From positions 62,001 through 126,000 of the forward strand of contig NZ_WUAF01000007.1 in NCBI RefSeq assembly GCF_009800965.1: a DNA stretch of 64,000 nt. The letters are read 5' to 3'. The DNA comes from Cognatazoarcus halotolerans (GTDB taxonomy: Bacteria > Pseudomonadota > Gammaproteobacteria > Burkholderiales > Rhodocyclaceae). Made by a program: the position numbers and the translations under genes. Shown here piece by piece: positions 26,112 through 38,906 of this stretch. The notes beneath the pieces were generated by a model. The model did no database searches, was not told where the DNA came from, and saw only the letters and a program-made list of their open reading frames with translations. Every line of letters starts with the position of its first letter. Position 1 is the stretch's first letter.

Positions 26112-27053
26112 TCAACGCAGGATCAACTGATCGCCGTGGCCCTTCCCGGGGTCGGCGTCCTTGCTGTTCATCAGCACGGTGATGCCGCCCTTGAGCGCAT
26201 GCTTCATGCTGTGATCGACCAGCGCGTTGTTGGTCGGCCGGTCAGCCGGGCTGATCAGGTCAAGCACCACCGCATGGGCCGGCGGCACCGACATGGTCTG
26301 CATGCCGTGCAGCACATTCTGCGGATTGCCGTTGTCCCAGACCCGGTCCCAGATGCCGGCGATCGGATGGAAGGCCGCCCACTCGTTGATCATGGCGTTC
26401 ACGAAGTAGATGCGGACGCGCTCGCCGGGCTTGGATTCGAGCGCGATGCTGGCGTTGGCGTCATGCACCGGGTCGTAGTGGAAGACCTTGCCGTTGACCA
26501 GCACGCCCTTCCATTTCTCGCCCGCCGTGCGCTCCTCGGCCGAGGCGCCGGTCTCGAACAGATCGCCATGTACCAGTACGTACTCGCGGTCCGGCTTGGG
26601 GTAGTTGTCGCTGTAGCCGGCCTTCGGATCGACGATCACCACGCCGTACATGCCGCGCGAGATGTGTTCGGCCATCGAGTCGGCGCCGCAGTGGTAGATC
26701 CACACGCCGGGGTACTCGGCCTTGAACGAGAACTGCTTCTTCTGTCCCGGCTTGATTGCCTCGAAGTCGGTCAGCACGTCGAGGCGTCCGGCATGGAAGT
26801 CCATCGAGTGACTGTTCTTGTTACCGGCTTCGTTGATCAGGGTGAAATCGACCACGTCGCCTTCCTTGACCCGCACCAGCGGGCCGGGAATGGTGCCGCC
26901 GTAGGTCCACATCGGGGCGGTGGTGCCGGCGTTGTCGATGGGCAGCTCGAGTTCGCGCACCGGAATCTCGATCTTGCGGGTGGCCGCCAGCACGTTCGCG
27001 CTGAGCAGGGCCGTGCCGAGCAGCAATGCGGTGCTCAAGGTACGGTGTTTCAT
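26112..27053 (-). CDS. NirK-like two-domain copper protein
   Basis: 313 residues: signal peptide (LLSANVLAA), then two cupredoxin domains. The nitrite reductase pattern is visible: H82-x-x-D85-x-H87 (type 1 His, catalytic Asp, type 2 His), H121-C122, H130 and M135 (type 1), and H281 (type 2). But where copper nitrite reductases have IGGH with the catalytic His, this protein reads FHPIAGIWDRVW, with Ile at that place by alignment from memory. So it may not be a normal nitrite reductase. First gene of a four-gene operon with two cytochromes and a multicopper oxidase, under an apparent NorR/sigma-54 promoter. Confidence 0.82.
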   Translation of the reverse strand: MKHRTLSTALLLGTALLSANVLAATRKIEIPVRELELPIDNAGTTAPMWTYGGTIPGPLVRVKEGDVVDFTLINEAGNKNSHSMDFHAGRLDVLTDFEAIKPGQKKQFSFKAEYPGVWIYHCGADSMAEHISRGMYGVVIVDPKAGYSDNYPKPDREYVLVHGDLFETGASAEERTAGEKWKGVLVNGKVFHYDPVHDANASIALESKPGERVRIYFVNAMINEWAAFHPIAGIWDRVWDNGNPQNVLHGMQTMSVPPAHAVVLDLISPADRPTNNALVDHSMKHALKGGITVLMNSKDADPGKGHGDQLILR

Positions 27054-27097
27054 GTTGGTCTCTCCGAGGGTTGGGGCTAAAGTGCCGCTTGACCCAT

Positions 27098-27113
27098 ATC
27101 AACATTCGGGCCA
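27098..27113 (-). promoter_or_regulatory. sigma-54-like promoter of the copper operon
   Basis: On the minus strand TGGCCCGAATGTTGAT matches the -24/-12 consensus TGGCACG-N4-TTGCW at all but two fixed positions (A to C and C to A). It predicts a start near 27088 and a 35-base leader with a GGAGAG ribosome binding site before the NirK-like ATG. Confidence 0.55.
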
Positions 27114-27114
27114 G

Positions 27115-27152
27115 AATATTTTTCTATATATTTCATATGTTTATTTTTTAGT
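27115..27152. promoter_or_regulatory. AT-rich patch, possible IHF-bending site
   Basis: Almost pure A/T in a GC-rich genome, located between the sigma-54-like promoter and the three NorR-type sites. That is the usual place for IHF-assisted looping. No exact IHF consensus is claimed. Confidence 0.35.
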
Positions 27153-27155
27153 TGT

Positions 27156-27212
27156 GTCGATGTGACAACAGATGCGTTGTTGTCTAAATGACGCTAACGA
27201 TGTCGTGATGAC
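27156..27212. promoter_or_regulatory. three NorR-type enhancer sites
   Basis: GTCGATGTGAC (27156-27166), GTCTAAATGAC (27182-27192) and GTCGTGATGAC (27202-27212) all fit GT-N7-AC, the known NorR half-site architecture, and share the tighter form GTC-N5-GAC. Centres are 26 and 20 bases apart. The third overlaps the norR start codon, which suggests autoregulation. Confidence 0.75.
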
Positions 27213-28749
27213 AACGCACGCCACCTTTCTCAACCTGGCCGGCGCGGTAGCCGATCTGTCCAAGGCGATGCCTCGGGAGCAGCGCTATGCGCGTCTGCTC
27301 GAAGCCTTCTTCAACAGCTTTCCGTGCGATGCCATCGCCCTGCTCCAACGTGACGGCGACCAACTGGTGCCGCGCGCGGTGCGCGGGCTCAGCCCCGATA
27401 CCATGGGCCGGCGCTTCGTCATCCGCGATCAGCCCCGGCTGGCACAGATTGCGCACAGTGCCGAGCCGGTACGTTTTCCGGCCGATTCAGCCCTGCCCGA
27501 CCCCTACGACGGTCTGGTCGACAAGGCGGGCGAGCATCTCTACGTGCACGACTGCATGGGCGCTTCGCTATACATCGACGGCCAGCCGTGGGGCGTCGTC
27601 ACTCTCGACGCGATGACGCCGGGCAGCTTCGACGCCATCGATCCGGACGTGTTTTGCGCCTTCGTCGCCGTGGCCGCCGCCACGGTGCGGGCCGCCGACT
27701 GGATCGTGCGTCTGGAGGAGCGACTCGAGCGTCATCACCGCATTCAGCGCGCCAGCCCGCACGACGGCATGGTCGACGAGCTGATCGGCCGGAGCCCGGC
27801 CATCGCCCAGCTCACGCGCGAAGCGCAGACCGTCGCGCCATCCGACCTGCCGACCCTGATCCTGGGCGAGACCGGCGTCGGCAAGGAACTGGTCGCGCGA
27901 ATGATTCATCGCCTCTCGACACGCGGCCAGGAGCCGATGGTCTATCTCAACTGCGCAGCGTTGCCCGAATCGATTGCCGAAAGCGAGCTGTTCGGTCACC
28001 AGCGTGGCGCCTTCTCCGGCGCTTCGGACGACCGCATCGGCAAATTCGAACTGGCGCACGAAGGCACGCTGTTCCTCGACGAGGTGGGCGAGCTGCCGCT
28101 GACGGTGCAGCCCAAGCTGCTGCGGGCCTTGCAGAACGGCGAGATCCAGCGCATCGGCAGCGATCGGCACCATCGCGTGGACGTTCGCGTGATCGCTGCG
28201 ACTAACCGCGACCTGAAGACCGAAGTGGTCGCGGGACGCTTCCGTGCCGACCTCTATCACCGACTCAGTGTCTATCCGCTGATGGTGCCGCCATTGCGCG
28301 AGCGTGGTGACGATGTGCTGCTGCTGGCCGGTTATTTCATCGAGCGAAACCAGCGACGCCTTGGCCTGAACGGTGTGCGCCTGAGTCGCCGCGCCCGTCA
28401 GTGGCTGACACACTACGACTGGCCGGGCAACGTGCGCGAACTCGAGCATACGCTGTCACGCGCCATGATCCGCGCACTCGCCGCGGCACCGTCCCGCGAG
28501 CGTGTGATCGAGCTTGGCATCCAGCATCTGGGCACGGAGGTGTCGCCGCTGCCGGACGAGGTCGTGGCGGTCGCCGAAACGACGGACCAGACCTTGCGGC
28601 CGTTGGACGAGATCATCGATCACTGCCGGCGCAGGATCATTCTCGGCCGCCTCAAGCACCACGACGGAAACAAGGCTGCCGCCGCCCGCTCATTGGGCAT
28701 CGATCGCGGCAATTTTCACCGGTTGCTGCGCAAGCTCAATCTGGGCTGA
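27208..28749 (+). CDS. norR: nitric-oxide-responsive sigma-54 activator NorR
   Basis: About 513 residues. N-terminal GAF domain with the mononuclear iron pocket that binds [22 protein letters not shown] and an upstream Arg keep the residues used by E. coli NorR (from memory). The AAA+ domain shows GETGVGKE (220-227), the sigma-54 loop GAFSGA (267-272, Ser for the usual Thr), [10 protein letters not shown] and [14 protein letters not shown]. The C-terminal Fis-type helix-turn-helix is [18 protein letters not shown]. The ATG at 27208 was chosen by alignment; no clear ribosome binding site. Divergent from the copper/cytochrome operon it very probably activates. Confidence 0.92.
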   Translation: MTTHATFLNLAGAVADLSKAMPREQRYARLLEAFFNSFPCDAIALLQRDGDQLVPRAVRGLSPDTMGRRFVIRDQPRLAQIAHSAEPVRFPADSALPDPYDGLVDKAGEHLYVHDCMGASLYIDGQPWGVVTLDAMTPGSFDAIDPDVFCAFVAVAAATVRAADWIVRLEERLERHHRIQRASPHDGMVDELIGRSPAIAQLTREAQTVAPSDLPTLILGETGVGKELVARMIHRLSTRGQEPMVYLNCAALPESIAESELFGHQRGAFSGASDDRIGKFELAHEGTLFLDEVGELPLTVQPKLLRALQNGEIQRIGSDRHHRVDVRVIAATNRDLKTEVVAGRFRADLYHRLSVYPLMVPPLRERGDDVLLLAGYFIERNQRRLGLNGVRLSRRARQWLTHYDWPGNVRELEHTLSRAMIRALAAAPSRERVIELGIQHLGTEVSPLPDEVVAVAETTDQTLRPLDEIIDHCRRRIILGRLKHHDGNKAAAARSLGIDRGNFHRLLRKLNLG

Positions 28750-29182
28750 GCGCGGAGCCGCGGAGGCTCGGGCGAATGCCTGCAGGTAGGGCGCGGACCG
28801 GACCGGTTGCGCGGCGTGGTTCGAGCCTGTCCGCCCCCGCCGGACGTGGGGGCGGTTCAGGGCTCGGTCGAGGCTGACGGCTTGCCGAACGGGCCCGGCA
28901 GCCCGAAGTGCCCGCCACCAAGGTCGGTGGACGATGCCGTGGATTGCGCGATCGCGGCCCGCAAACCGTGAAGTTGCGCGCATTCCGCACTCGGGCCGTC
29001 GGCCGATCCCGATGCGCCGCGCCGGGTGGATTGGCGATAGCGTGAAAATGTGCCGCAGGCGAGCTTCAAAAGCGGTCAAGTTTTCCGCCGTCTTGACGTG
29101 GTACTTCCGTCGAAGCCCCAGAGTTCCTTGCCGTGTGGGATGAGCCGGAACGGCGAGCGGCAGGGAGAAGGGGGAAGCACCG
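28750..29182. other. intergenic region after norR
   Basis: About 430 bases. The only clear element is the hairpin at 28831-28855. The stretch just before 29183 is purine-rich and contains the ribosome binding site of the hybrid kinase. No RNA gene recognised. Confidence 0.4.
28831..28855 (+). terminator. hairpin downstream of norR
   Basis: CCGCCCCC-N9-GGGGGCGG, perfect 8-bp stem followed by TTC, about 80 bases after the norR stop. Likely transcription terminator, though without a long T-run. Confidence 0.5.
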
Positions 29183-34321
<5,139 letters not shown>

Positions 34322-34439
34322 GCGGCATCGCTTGGCGCCCCTTGCTCACGGGCAATGAGGGCGCATCGTGTCGCGACGAGGCCGTCCGCCGGGGTGGTCA
34401 GGTCGCCGCGCGGCCGGCCCGCAGCACTGCGCCTTGCGC

Positions 34440-35177
34440 TCAGCCGGCTTCCGGCAGGCTGCGCAGATCAGCCACCGGCTCCGCGCCGAAATCCTTTCCC
34501 AGCAGGTAGCGCACCAGCCGCGAGGCGACGTCGCGCGGACTGGCCAGCTGCCCGTCCTGCTTGAGCGCGACGAATCGATCCTGCATCGGAAAGATGCCGA
34601 CCGGCGTTTCGCGGATCTCGGCCTGCATGTCCGTGTCGATGACGCCAGGCGCGAGGCTGCAGATCCTGAGTCTGGCGTCGCCGTCCAGCGTCACCGCGCG
34701 GGCGTGGTGGTCGAGCGCCGCCTTGGTGGCGCAATAGACGCTCCAGCCGGGGTAGGCGTTGCGGGCGGCACCGCTCGAAATGTGCACGATTCTCAGCCCG
34801 CCACGGTGCAGGCCAGCGAGTGCGCTGCTGATCATCAGCGGGGCGGCGACATTGAGACACACCGCCCGCGCGACTGCGGCGGGGTCCTGCCGGTCGAGCG
34901 CGCCCATCGGCGCGAGCACCCCCGCATTATTGATGAGCAGGAGCTCGTCGGCCCCCGCCGCAAAGGCGGCGAGTCGATCGCCCGCGAGCCAGTTGCCCAG
35001 CGCCGCGCTGTCGGCGAGGTCGAGAGCGACCTGTTCGATCAGGCCGGGAAACCGCTCTGGGAGTCCGGTGTCGGTCCGGCGGGCGAGGCCGAGCAGCGGA
35101 ATCTTCCGGTCAAGCAGTTCGCCGGCAAGCGCCGCGCCGAGGCCCCGGGTATGTCCTGTCAGGATGGCTTTGATCAT
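34440..35177 (-). CDS. SDR family NAD(P)-dependent oxidoreductase
   Basis: 245 residues. Rossmann motif TGHTRGLG, NNAG (LLINNAGVLAPMG), active-site ISSGAARNAYPGWSVYCATK (Ser, Tyr, Lys) and PGVIDTDMQAEIR. The pattern is closest to benzil/sepiapterin-reductase-like SDRs. Substrate unknown. ATG at 35177 behind GGAG. First of three minus-strand genes that may or may not be one unit. Confidence 0.88.
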   Translation of the reverse strand: MIKAILTGHTRGLGAALAGELLDRKIPLLGLARRTDTGLPERFPGLIEQVALDLADSAALGNWLAGDRLAAFAAGADELLLINNAGVLAPMGALDRQDPAAVARAVCLNVAAPLMISSALAGLHRGGLRIVHISSGAARNAYPGWSVYCATKAALDHHARAVTLDGDARLRICSLAPGVIDTDMQAEIRETPVGIFPMQDRFVALKQDGQLASPRDVASRLVRYLLGKDFGAEPVADLRSLPEAG

Positions 35178-35216
35178 TGTTCGGCTCCGTGGTGTCGGAT
35201 TTCATCGGGCGCGCGC

Positions 35217-35462
35217 TCACTCGTCGGCGTACTGTCGCAGCAGTGCTTCGACCTGCCGCGCGCCGGCAGGTGTTTCCATCATCTCGAGCGGCGAGATGCC
35301 GCCGAGTTCGCGCAGCGGCCGCCGCAGCCAGCGCGCGGCCTTGTCTTCGCGGCGGAACACCTCCCTGGCGAGGCAGCTCAGCCGATCGATCAGCGCGTCG
35401 ATGGCATCGTCATCGTCGCCGCCTTTCTGCGGCAGGATCGGTATCGGCTTGCGTGTGCTCAT
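35217..35462 (-). CDS. MbcA/ParS/Xre-type toxin-binding domain protein (orphan)
   Basis: 81 residues. The segment FRREDKAARWLRRPLRELGG followed by ISPLEMMETPAGARQVEALL matches the C-terminal domain of Xre/MbcA/ParS antitoxins, which binds RES-type toxins. The N-terminal DNA-binding helix-turn-helix of a complete antitoxin is missing, and no RES toxin gene is beside it. It could be an antitoxin remnant or a stand-alone adaptor. Family call is by pattern from memory. Confidence 0.65.
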   Translation of the reverse strand: MSTRKPIPILPQKGGDDDDAIDALIDRLSCLAREVFRREDKAARWLRRPLRELGGISPLEMMETPAGARQVEALLRQYADE

Positions 35463-35495
35463 CGTGGCTCTTCCGGCGCGGGCGGTCGCCTCGGC

Positions 35496-35951
35496 TCAGG
35501 GCGCCGCCGCCGCTGCCCGGAGCGCGTCGGGGCTCACGTCACGAACGTGGGTGGCGATCGACCAGCGATGCCCGAACGGATCCTCGACGATGCCATAACG
35601 GTCTCCCCAGAACATGTCCTCGACCGGCATCACCAGGCGGGCGCCGGCCGCGAGCGCCCTCGATACCGCGGCGTCCACGTCCTCCACATAAAGGTGCAGG
35701 GTCACCGGTGTGCCCTTGAGCGAGGCTGGCCCGAGGATGCCCCATTCCGGGCACTCGTCGACCAGCATCAGCTGGCTGTCGCCGAGCTTGAGCTGCGCGT
35801 GCATGAGCTTTCCGTCCGGTCCCGGCAGGCGTATCAGTTCGAGCGCACCGAAGGCCCGGACATAGAAGTCGATGGCCTGCGCCGCGTCGCGACAGACCAG
35901 GTGCGGGGTGACCGAGTGCATGCCATCTGGAATGGCCGGGACGGCGTTCAT
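35496..35951 (-). CDS. VOC/glyoxalase-like protein
   Basis: 151 residues of the vicinal-oxygen-chelate fold, PhnB-like: HSVTPHLVCRDAAQAIDFYV, GDSQLMLVDECPEWG, VTLHLYVEDVDAAVSRAL and DRYGIVEDPFGHRWSIATH. The ATG at 35951 follows AAGGAG. Substrate is unknown; homologues are often annotated as glyoxalase/bleomycin-resistance-like. Confidence 0.87.
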   Translation of the reverse strand: MNAVPAIPDGMHSVTPHLVCRDAAQAIDFYVRAFGALELIRLPGPDGKLMHAQLKLGDSQLMLVDECPEWGILGPASLKGTPVTLHLYVEDVDAAVSRALAAGARLVMPVEDMFWGDRYGIVEDPFGHRWSIATHVRDVSPDALRAAAAAP

Positions 35952-36156
35952 TTCGCGCTCCTTGCGAAGATCCATCGAAGGGCCGACCGGCGGTGGCCAT
36001 GGTGACGCACTTTACCCGTGGCGCGCCGCGCACGAAAGCGACCGGTCGTCGGGTGGATCGCCGCGCGGCTCAAGGGTGCGGCGAGGGCACCCGATAAGAG
36101 CCTTCACGCCGCCCACCCGCGGCCGAAGTCGACGCACTTGATCCAATGGAGACGAC

Positions 36157-37812
36157 ATGTTCAAGAACCTCTCACTGCGCGTGAAGCTGATTGCACCCCT
36201 CATTCTCATGAGCGCGGTGATCCTGCTTCTCGTGGCAGGTGGCATGCGTAGCGTAAGTACCAGCGAGGACATCGCCCGGGATCTTGGATCGCGTTACCTC
36301 AGTGGTATTTCCCTGTTGCTCGAAGCCGACCGCGATCTTTACCAGGTGGCGTTGGCCGAGCGAAGCTGGCTGGCCTTCCCGGATGACCCCGCCCGCACCG
36401 CCGTATTCGTCAAGGAGATCGCCGAGAACCGCGAGCAGTCGGCGACGCGGATCGACAAGTTCGCACGGATTGCGGCCGAAACGCCGGCCATCGCGGCCGC
36501 CTCGGCGGACGTCCTTGCGCGCTACCGCGAACATCGCAGGACCTGGGAGGCGGCGGGCGATCGCCTCGGCAAACTGCTGGCCCAGGGCGACGAAGCTGCG
36601 CGCGTGCAGGCGCGTGCATTGGGTTTCGGCGAGGTCGAGGCATCCTTCAAGGACATGCGCGAGCAGATCAACCTGCTCACCGAGATCGTCGAGAAAGGCG
36701 CCGAGGCTGCCGAGGCCGAAGCGGCGGCCACGATCCACCGGGACAGCCTGATTGGCCAGGTGAGTGCAGCGGTCGGTATCGTGATTGCGCTCGCGGTGGC
36801 ACTCCTGCTGCCCGGCATGGTGGTCAGGCCGATTGCCCGGCTGAAAGCCCAGCTCGAAGCGATTGCCGCCGGCGGTGGGGATCTCACGGCCCGCTTGCCC
36901 GAGGATTCACGCGACGAGGTGGGCCAGATGGCTGGCAGCTTCAACCGGCTGCAGGCGAGCCTCGGGACGATGTTCCGCGCCCTGCGCGGCGACTCCGAAA
37001 CGCTCGCCAAGGGTTTTGGCGATCTCGAGCAGGCGATGCGCCAGATCGCTGCGCGATCGGAGTCGCTCGCCGACATCTCCACCGCCAATGCGGCCAGCAT
37101 CGAGCAGATCACCGTCAGCGTGGCACACATTTCCGATAACAGCAGCGACGCGGAAGGCATGGCCCGCAAGACCGGCGAGCTTACCCACGCCGCGGCAGGC
37201 GAGGTCGGGCGCATAGCGGAAGAGGCCTCGCAGTCGGCGACCCGCGTGAGCGAGCTTGCCGGTGTGCTCACTGGGCTCGACAAGCGTTCGGGCGACATCA
37301 ATGGCATCGTCGGCGCGATCCGCGAGATTGCCGACCAGACCAATCTGCTGGCCCTCAACGCTGCGATCGAGGCCGCTCGTGCAGGCGAGCAGGGTCGCGG
37401 CTTTGCGGTGGTGGCCGACGAAGTGCGCAAGCTGGCCGAACGGACCGGCAGCGCGACCCTCGAGATCTCGGACATGCTCGGCGGCATGCGCCAGGAGACG
37501 CAGCGCGCGGTCGGCTTCATGGAGCAGACCAGCGACACCGTGCAGAGCAGTGTCTTGCTGACCAAGGACGCCACCAAGAAGATCAACGAAATCGGTACCC
37601 AGGTCGGTACCGTCATCGAGCGCATGGCGGAGGTTGCCCTGTCGATCAACGAACAGCGCAGTGCCACCGCGTCGATGGCCCAGAGCACGGAAGAGATCAC
37701 CGCCCGGGTACAGGAAACCGATGCCGCACTGCAGGGCGCACGTGCGACGGTCGACCGGCTGGCGCAGATGGCACGCGCGAGCCAGGCGCGCTTTGACGGG
37801 TTCAAGATCTAG
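36157..37812 (+). CDS. methyl-accepting chemotaxis protein
   Basis: 551 residues. TM1 about 8-29, a helical-bundle periplasmic sensor (30-200), TM2 about 201-223, a HAMP domain, and a long cytoplasmic coiled coil. The signalling tip at about 389-430 is [19 protein letters not shown] and [19 protein letters not shown]. No C-terminal CheR/CheB docking pentapeptide is seen. Inner-membrane receptor feeding CheA; ligand unknown. ATG at 36157 after GGAG. Confidence 0.92.
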   Translation: MFKNLSLRVKLIAPLILMSAVILLLVAGGMRSVSTSEDIARDLGSRYLSGISLLLEADRDLYQVALAERSWLAFPDDPARTAVFVKEIAENREQSATRIDKFARIAAETPAIAAASADVLARYREHRRTWEAAGDRLGKLLAQGDEAARVQARALGFGEVEASFKDMREQINLLTEIVEKGAEAAEAEAAATIHRDSLIGQVSAAVGIVIALAVALLLPGMVVRPIARLKAQLEAIAAGGGDLTARLPEDSRDEVGQMAGSFNRLQASLGTMFRALRGDSETLAKGFGDLEQAMRQIAARSESLADISTANAASIEQITVSVAHISDNSSDAEGMARKTGELTHAAAGEVGRIAEEASQSATRVSELAGVLTGLDKRSGDINGIVGAIREIADQTNLLALNAAIEAARAGEQGRGFAVVADEVRKLAERTGSATLEISDMLGGMRQETQRAVGFMEQTSDTVQSSVLLTKDATKKINEIGTQVGTVIERMAEVALSINEQRSATASMAQSTEEITARVQETDAALQGARATVDRLAQMARASQARFDGFKI

Positions 37813-37909
37813 CACCTGGTCGCCGCGCTGGCGGCGCGCCGGCCGCGAGAAATCACATCCGGCCGGAAAATGGCGTTATGGTCGGGTCTTCAGCGTCCAG
37901 GAGACCCGC

Positions 37910-38896
37910 ATGCCGACCCCGCGCGGGAAGATGCAGCGCATCTTCATCAGCTATCGACGCGGCGACACCCAGTGGGCCGCTGGCCGGCTGGCCGATTCGC
38001 TGGCGGCCTACTTCGGTGACAAGCGCGTGTTCCGCGATGTCGAGAGCATTGCCGGCGGAGCGGATTTCGGCGAGGTCATCCGCCATACCCTCGGCAGTGC
38101 CGACGCGGTGGTGGTGCTGATCGGCCCGGACTGGCTCGATGCGCGCGACGGCGCTGGCCGGCGGCGCCTCGACGAGGCCGACGACTGGGTCGCCCGCGAG
38201 GTCGCCGCCGCGCTCGAAGCCGCCGTGCCGGTCTATCCGGTGCTGGTCGAGGGCACGCCGATGCCGCGTGCCGATGAATTGCCCGAGTCGCTCAGGGCGC
38301 TGACCCGTTTCAACGCGATCTCGATCAGCGACGGCCGCTGGCGCGAAGACGTCACCCGGCTGGCCAGGATCATTGCGCTCGACATTCCCTCGGCCACCGC
38401 GCGGCAGCTGCAGCGGGTGAACCTGCTGGTGTCGCTGGCGCTGTTCCTTGCCATGGCGCTCACCCTGTCGGTGGTGATCGACAACCTGCTGGCGGCGAGC
38501 AGCCCGCTTTCCGGCGCCGGCGGCGTGCCGGAATGGCGTTTCGGCCAGCTCTTCGAGAGCGTGGAAAAGCCGCTCGGCGTGGCCGACGAGGGCCGCTGCC
38601 TCCACCCGCCGGCGCAATGGTTCGCGCCGCTCAGCAAGGCTTGGTCGGGGTTGATCTTCCTGGTCGTGGTGCCCGCCAGCGCGCTGCTGTTCGTGTTCGC
38701 TCGCGAGATCGAGGCCAGCCGCCGCCGCTATTTCCGGGCGGCGGCGTGGACCGGCGCGATCGGCACCTTCAGCGCATTCATGCTGTTCAAGCCGGTGTGC
38801 GAGGAATACGAGGCGACCATCATTTTCTACCTCGGCATGCTGGTCGCCTCGCTGATGCTGGTGCTGATGGGCCTATCCGGCTTCCGCGAGAAATAG
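37910..38896 (+). CDS. TIR domain protein with C-terminal membrane helices
   Basis: 328 residues. TIR domain about 8-150: RIFISYRRGDTQWAAGRLAD, KRVFRDVESIAGGADFGEVI, AVVVLIGPDWLDARD and DDWVAREVAAALEA, with the Glu expected of NAD-cleaving TIRs. Then about four membrane segments (LVSLALFLAMALTLSVVI; GLIFLVVVPASALLFVFA; WTGAIGTFSAFMLF; FYLGMLVASLMLVLMGL). ATG at 37910 after GGAG. TIR-membrane proteins occur in bacterial immunity and signalling. Its TIR resembles the one of the SLOG-TIR protein at 46.6 kb. Confidence 0.85.
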   Translation: MPTPRGKMQRIFISYRRGDTQWAAGRLADSLAAYFGDKRVFRDVESIAGGADFGEVIRHTLGSADAVVVLIGPDWLDARDGAGRRRLDEADDWVAREVAAALEAAVPVYPVLVEGTPMPRADELPESLRALTRFNAISISDGRWREDVTRLARIIALDIPSATARQLQRVNLLVSLALFLAMALTLSVVIDNLLAASSPLSGAGGVPEWRFGQLFESVEKPLGVADEGRCLHPPAQWFAPLSKAWSGLIFLVVVPASALLFVFAREIEASRRRYFRAAAWTGAIGTFSAFMLFKPVCEEYEATIIFYLGMLVASLMLVLMGLSGFREK

Positions 38897-38906
38897 CGGG
38901 CCGCAC

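Noticed and set aside
23882-27053. Reading the copper operon as a standard nirK denitrification cluster
   Set aside because: No nirV, nor or nos gene, and the catalytic His motif of copper nitrite reductase is missing.
27089-27102. FNR/NnrR-like box TTGAC-N4-ATCAA upstream of the NirK-like gene
   Set aside because: It overlaps the predicted -12 of the sigma-54 promoter, and its centre is only 42 bases from the start codon, leaving no room for a normal activated promoter and leader. Kept only as an alternative.
34368-36005. 545-codon plus-strand frame at the SDR/VOC genes
   Set aside because: Runs antisense to three recognisable genes and has no family features.
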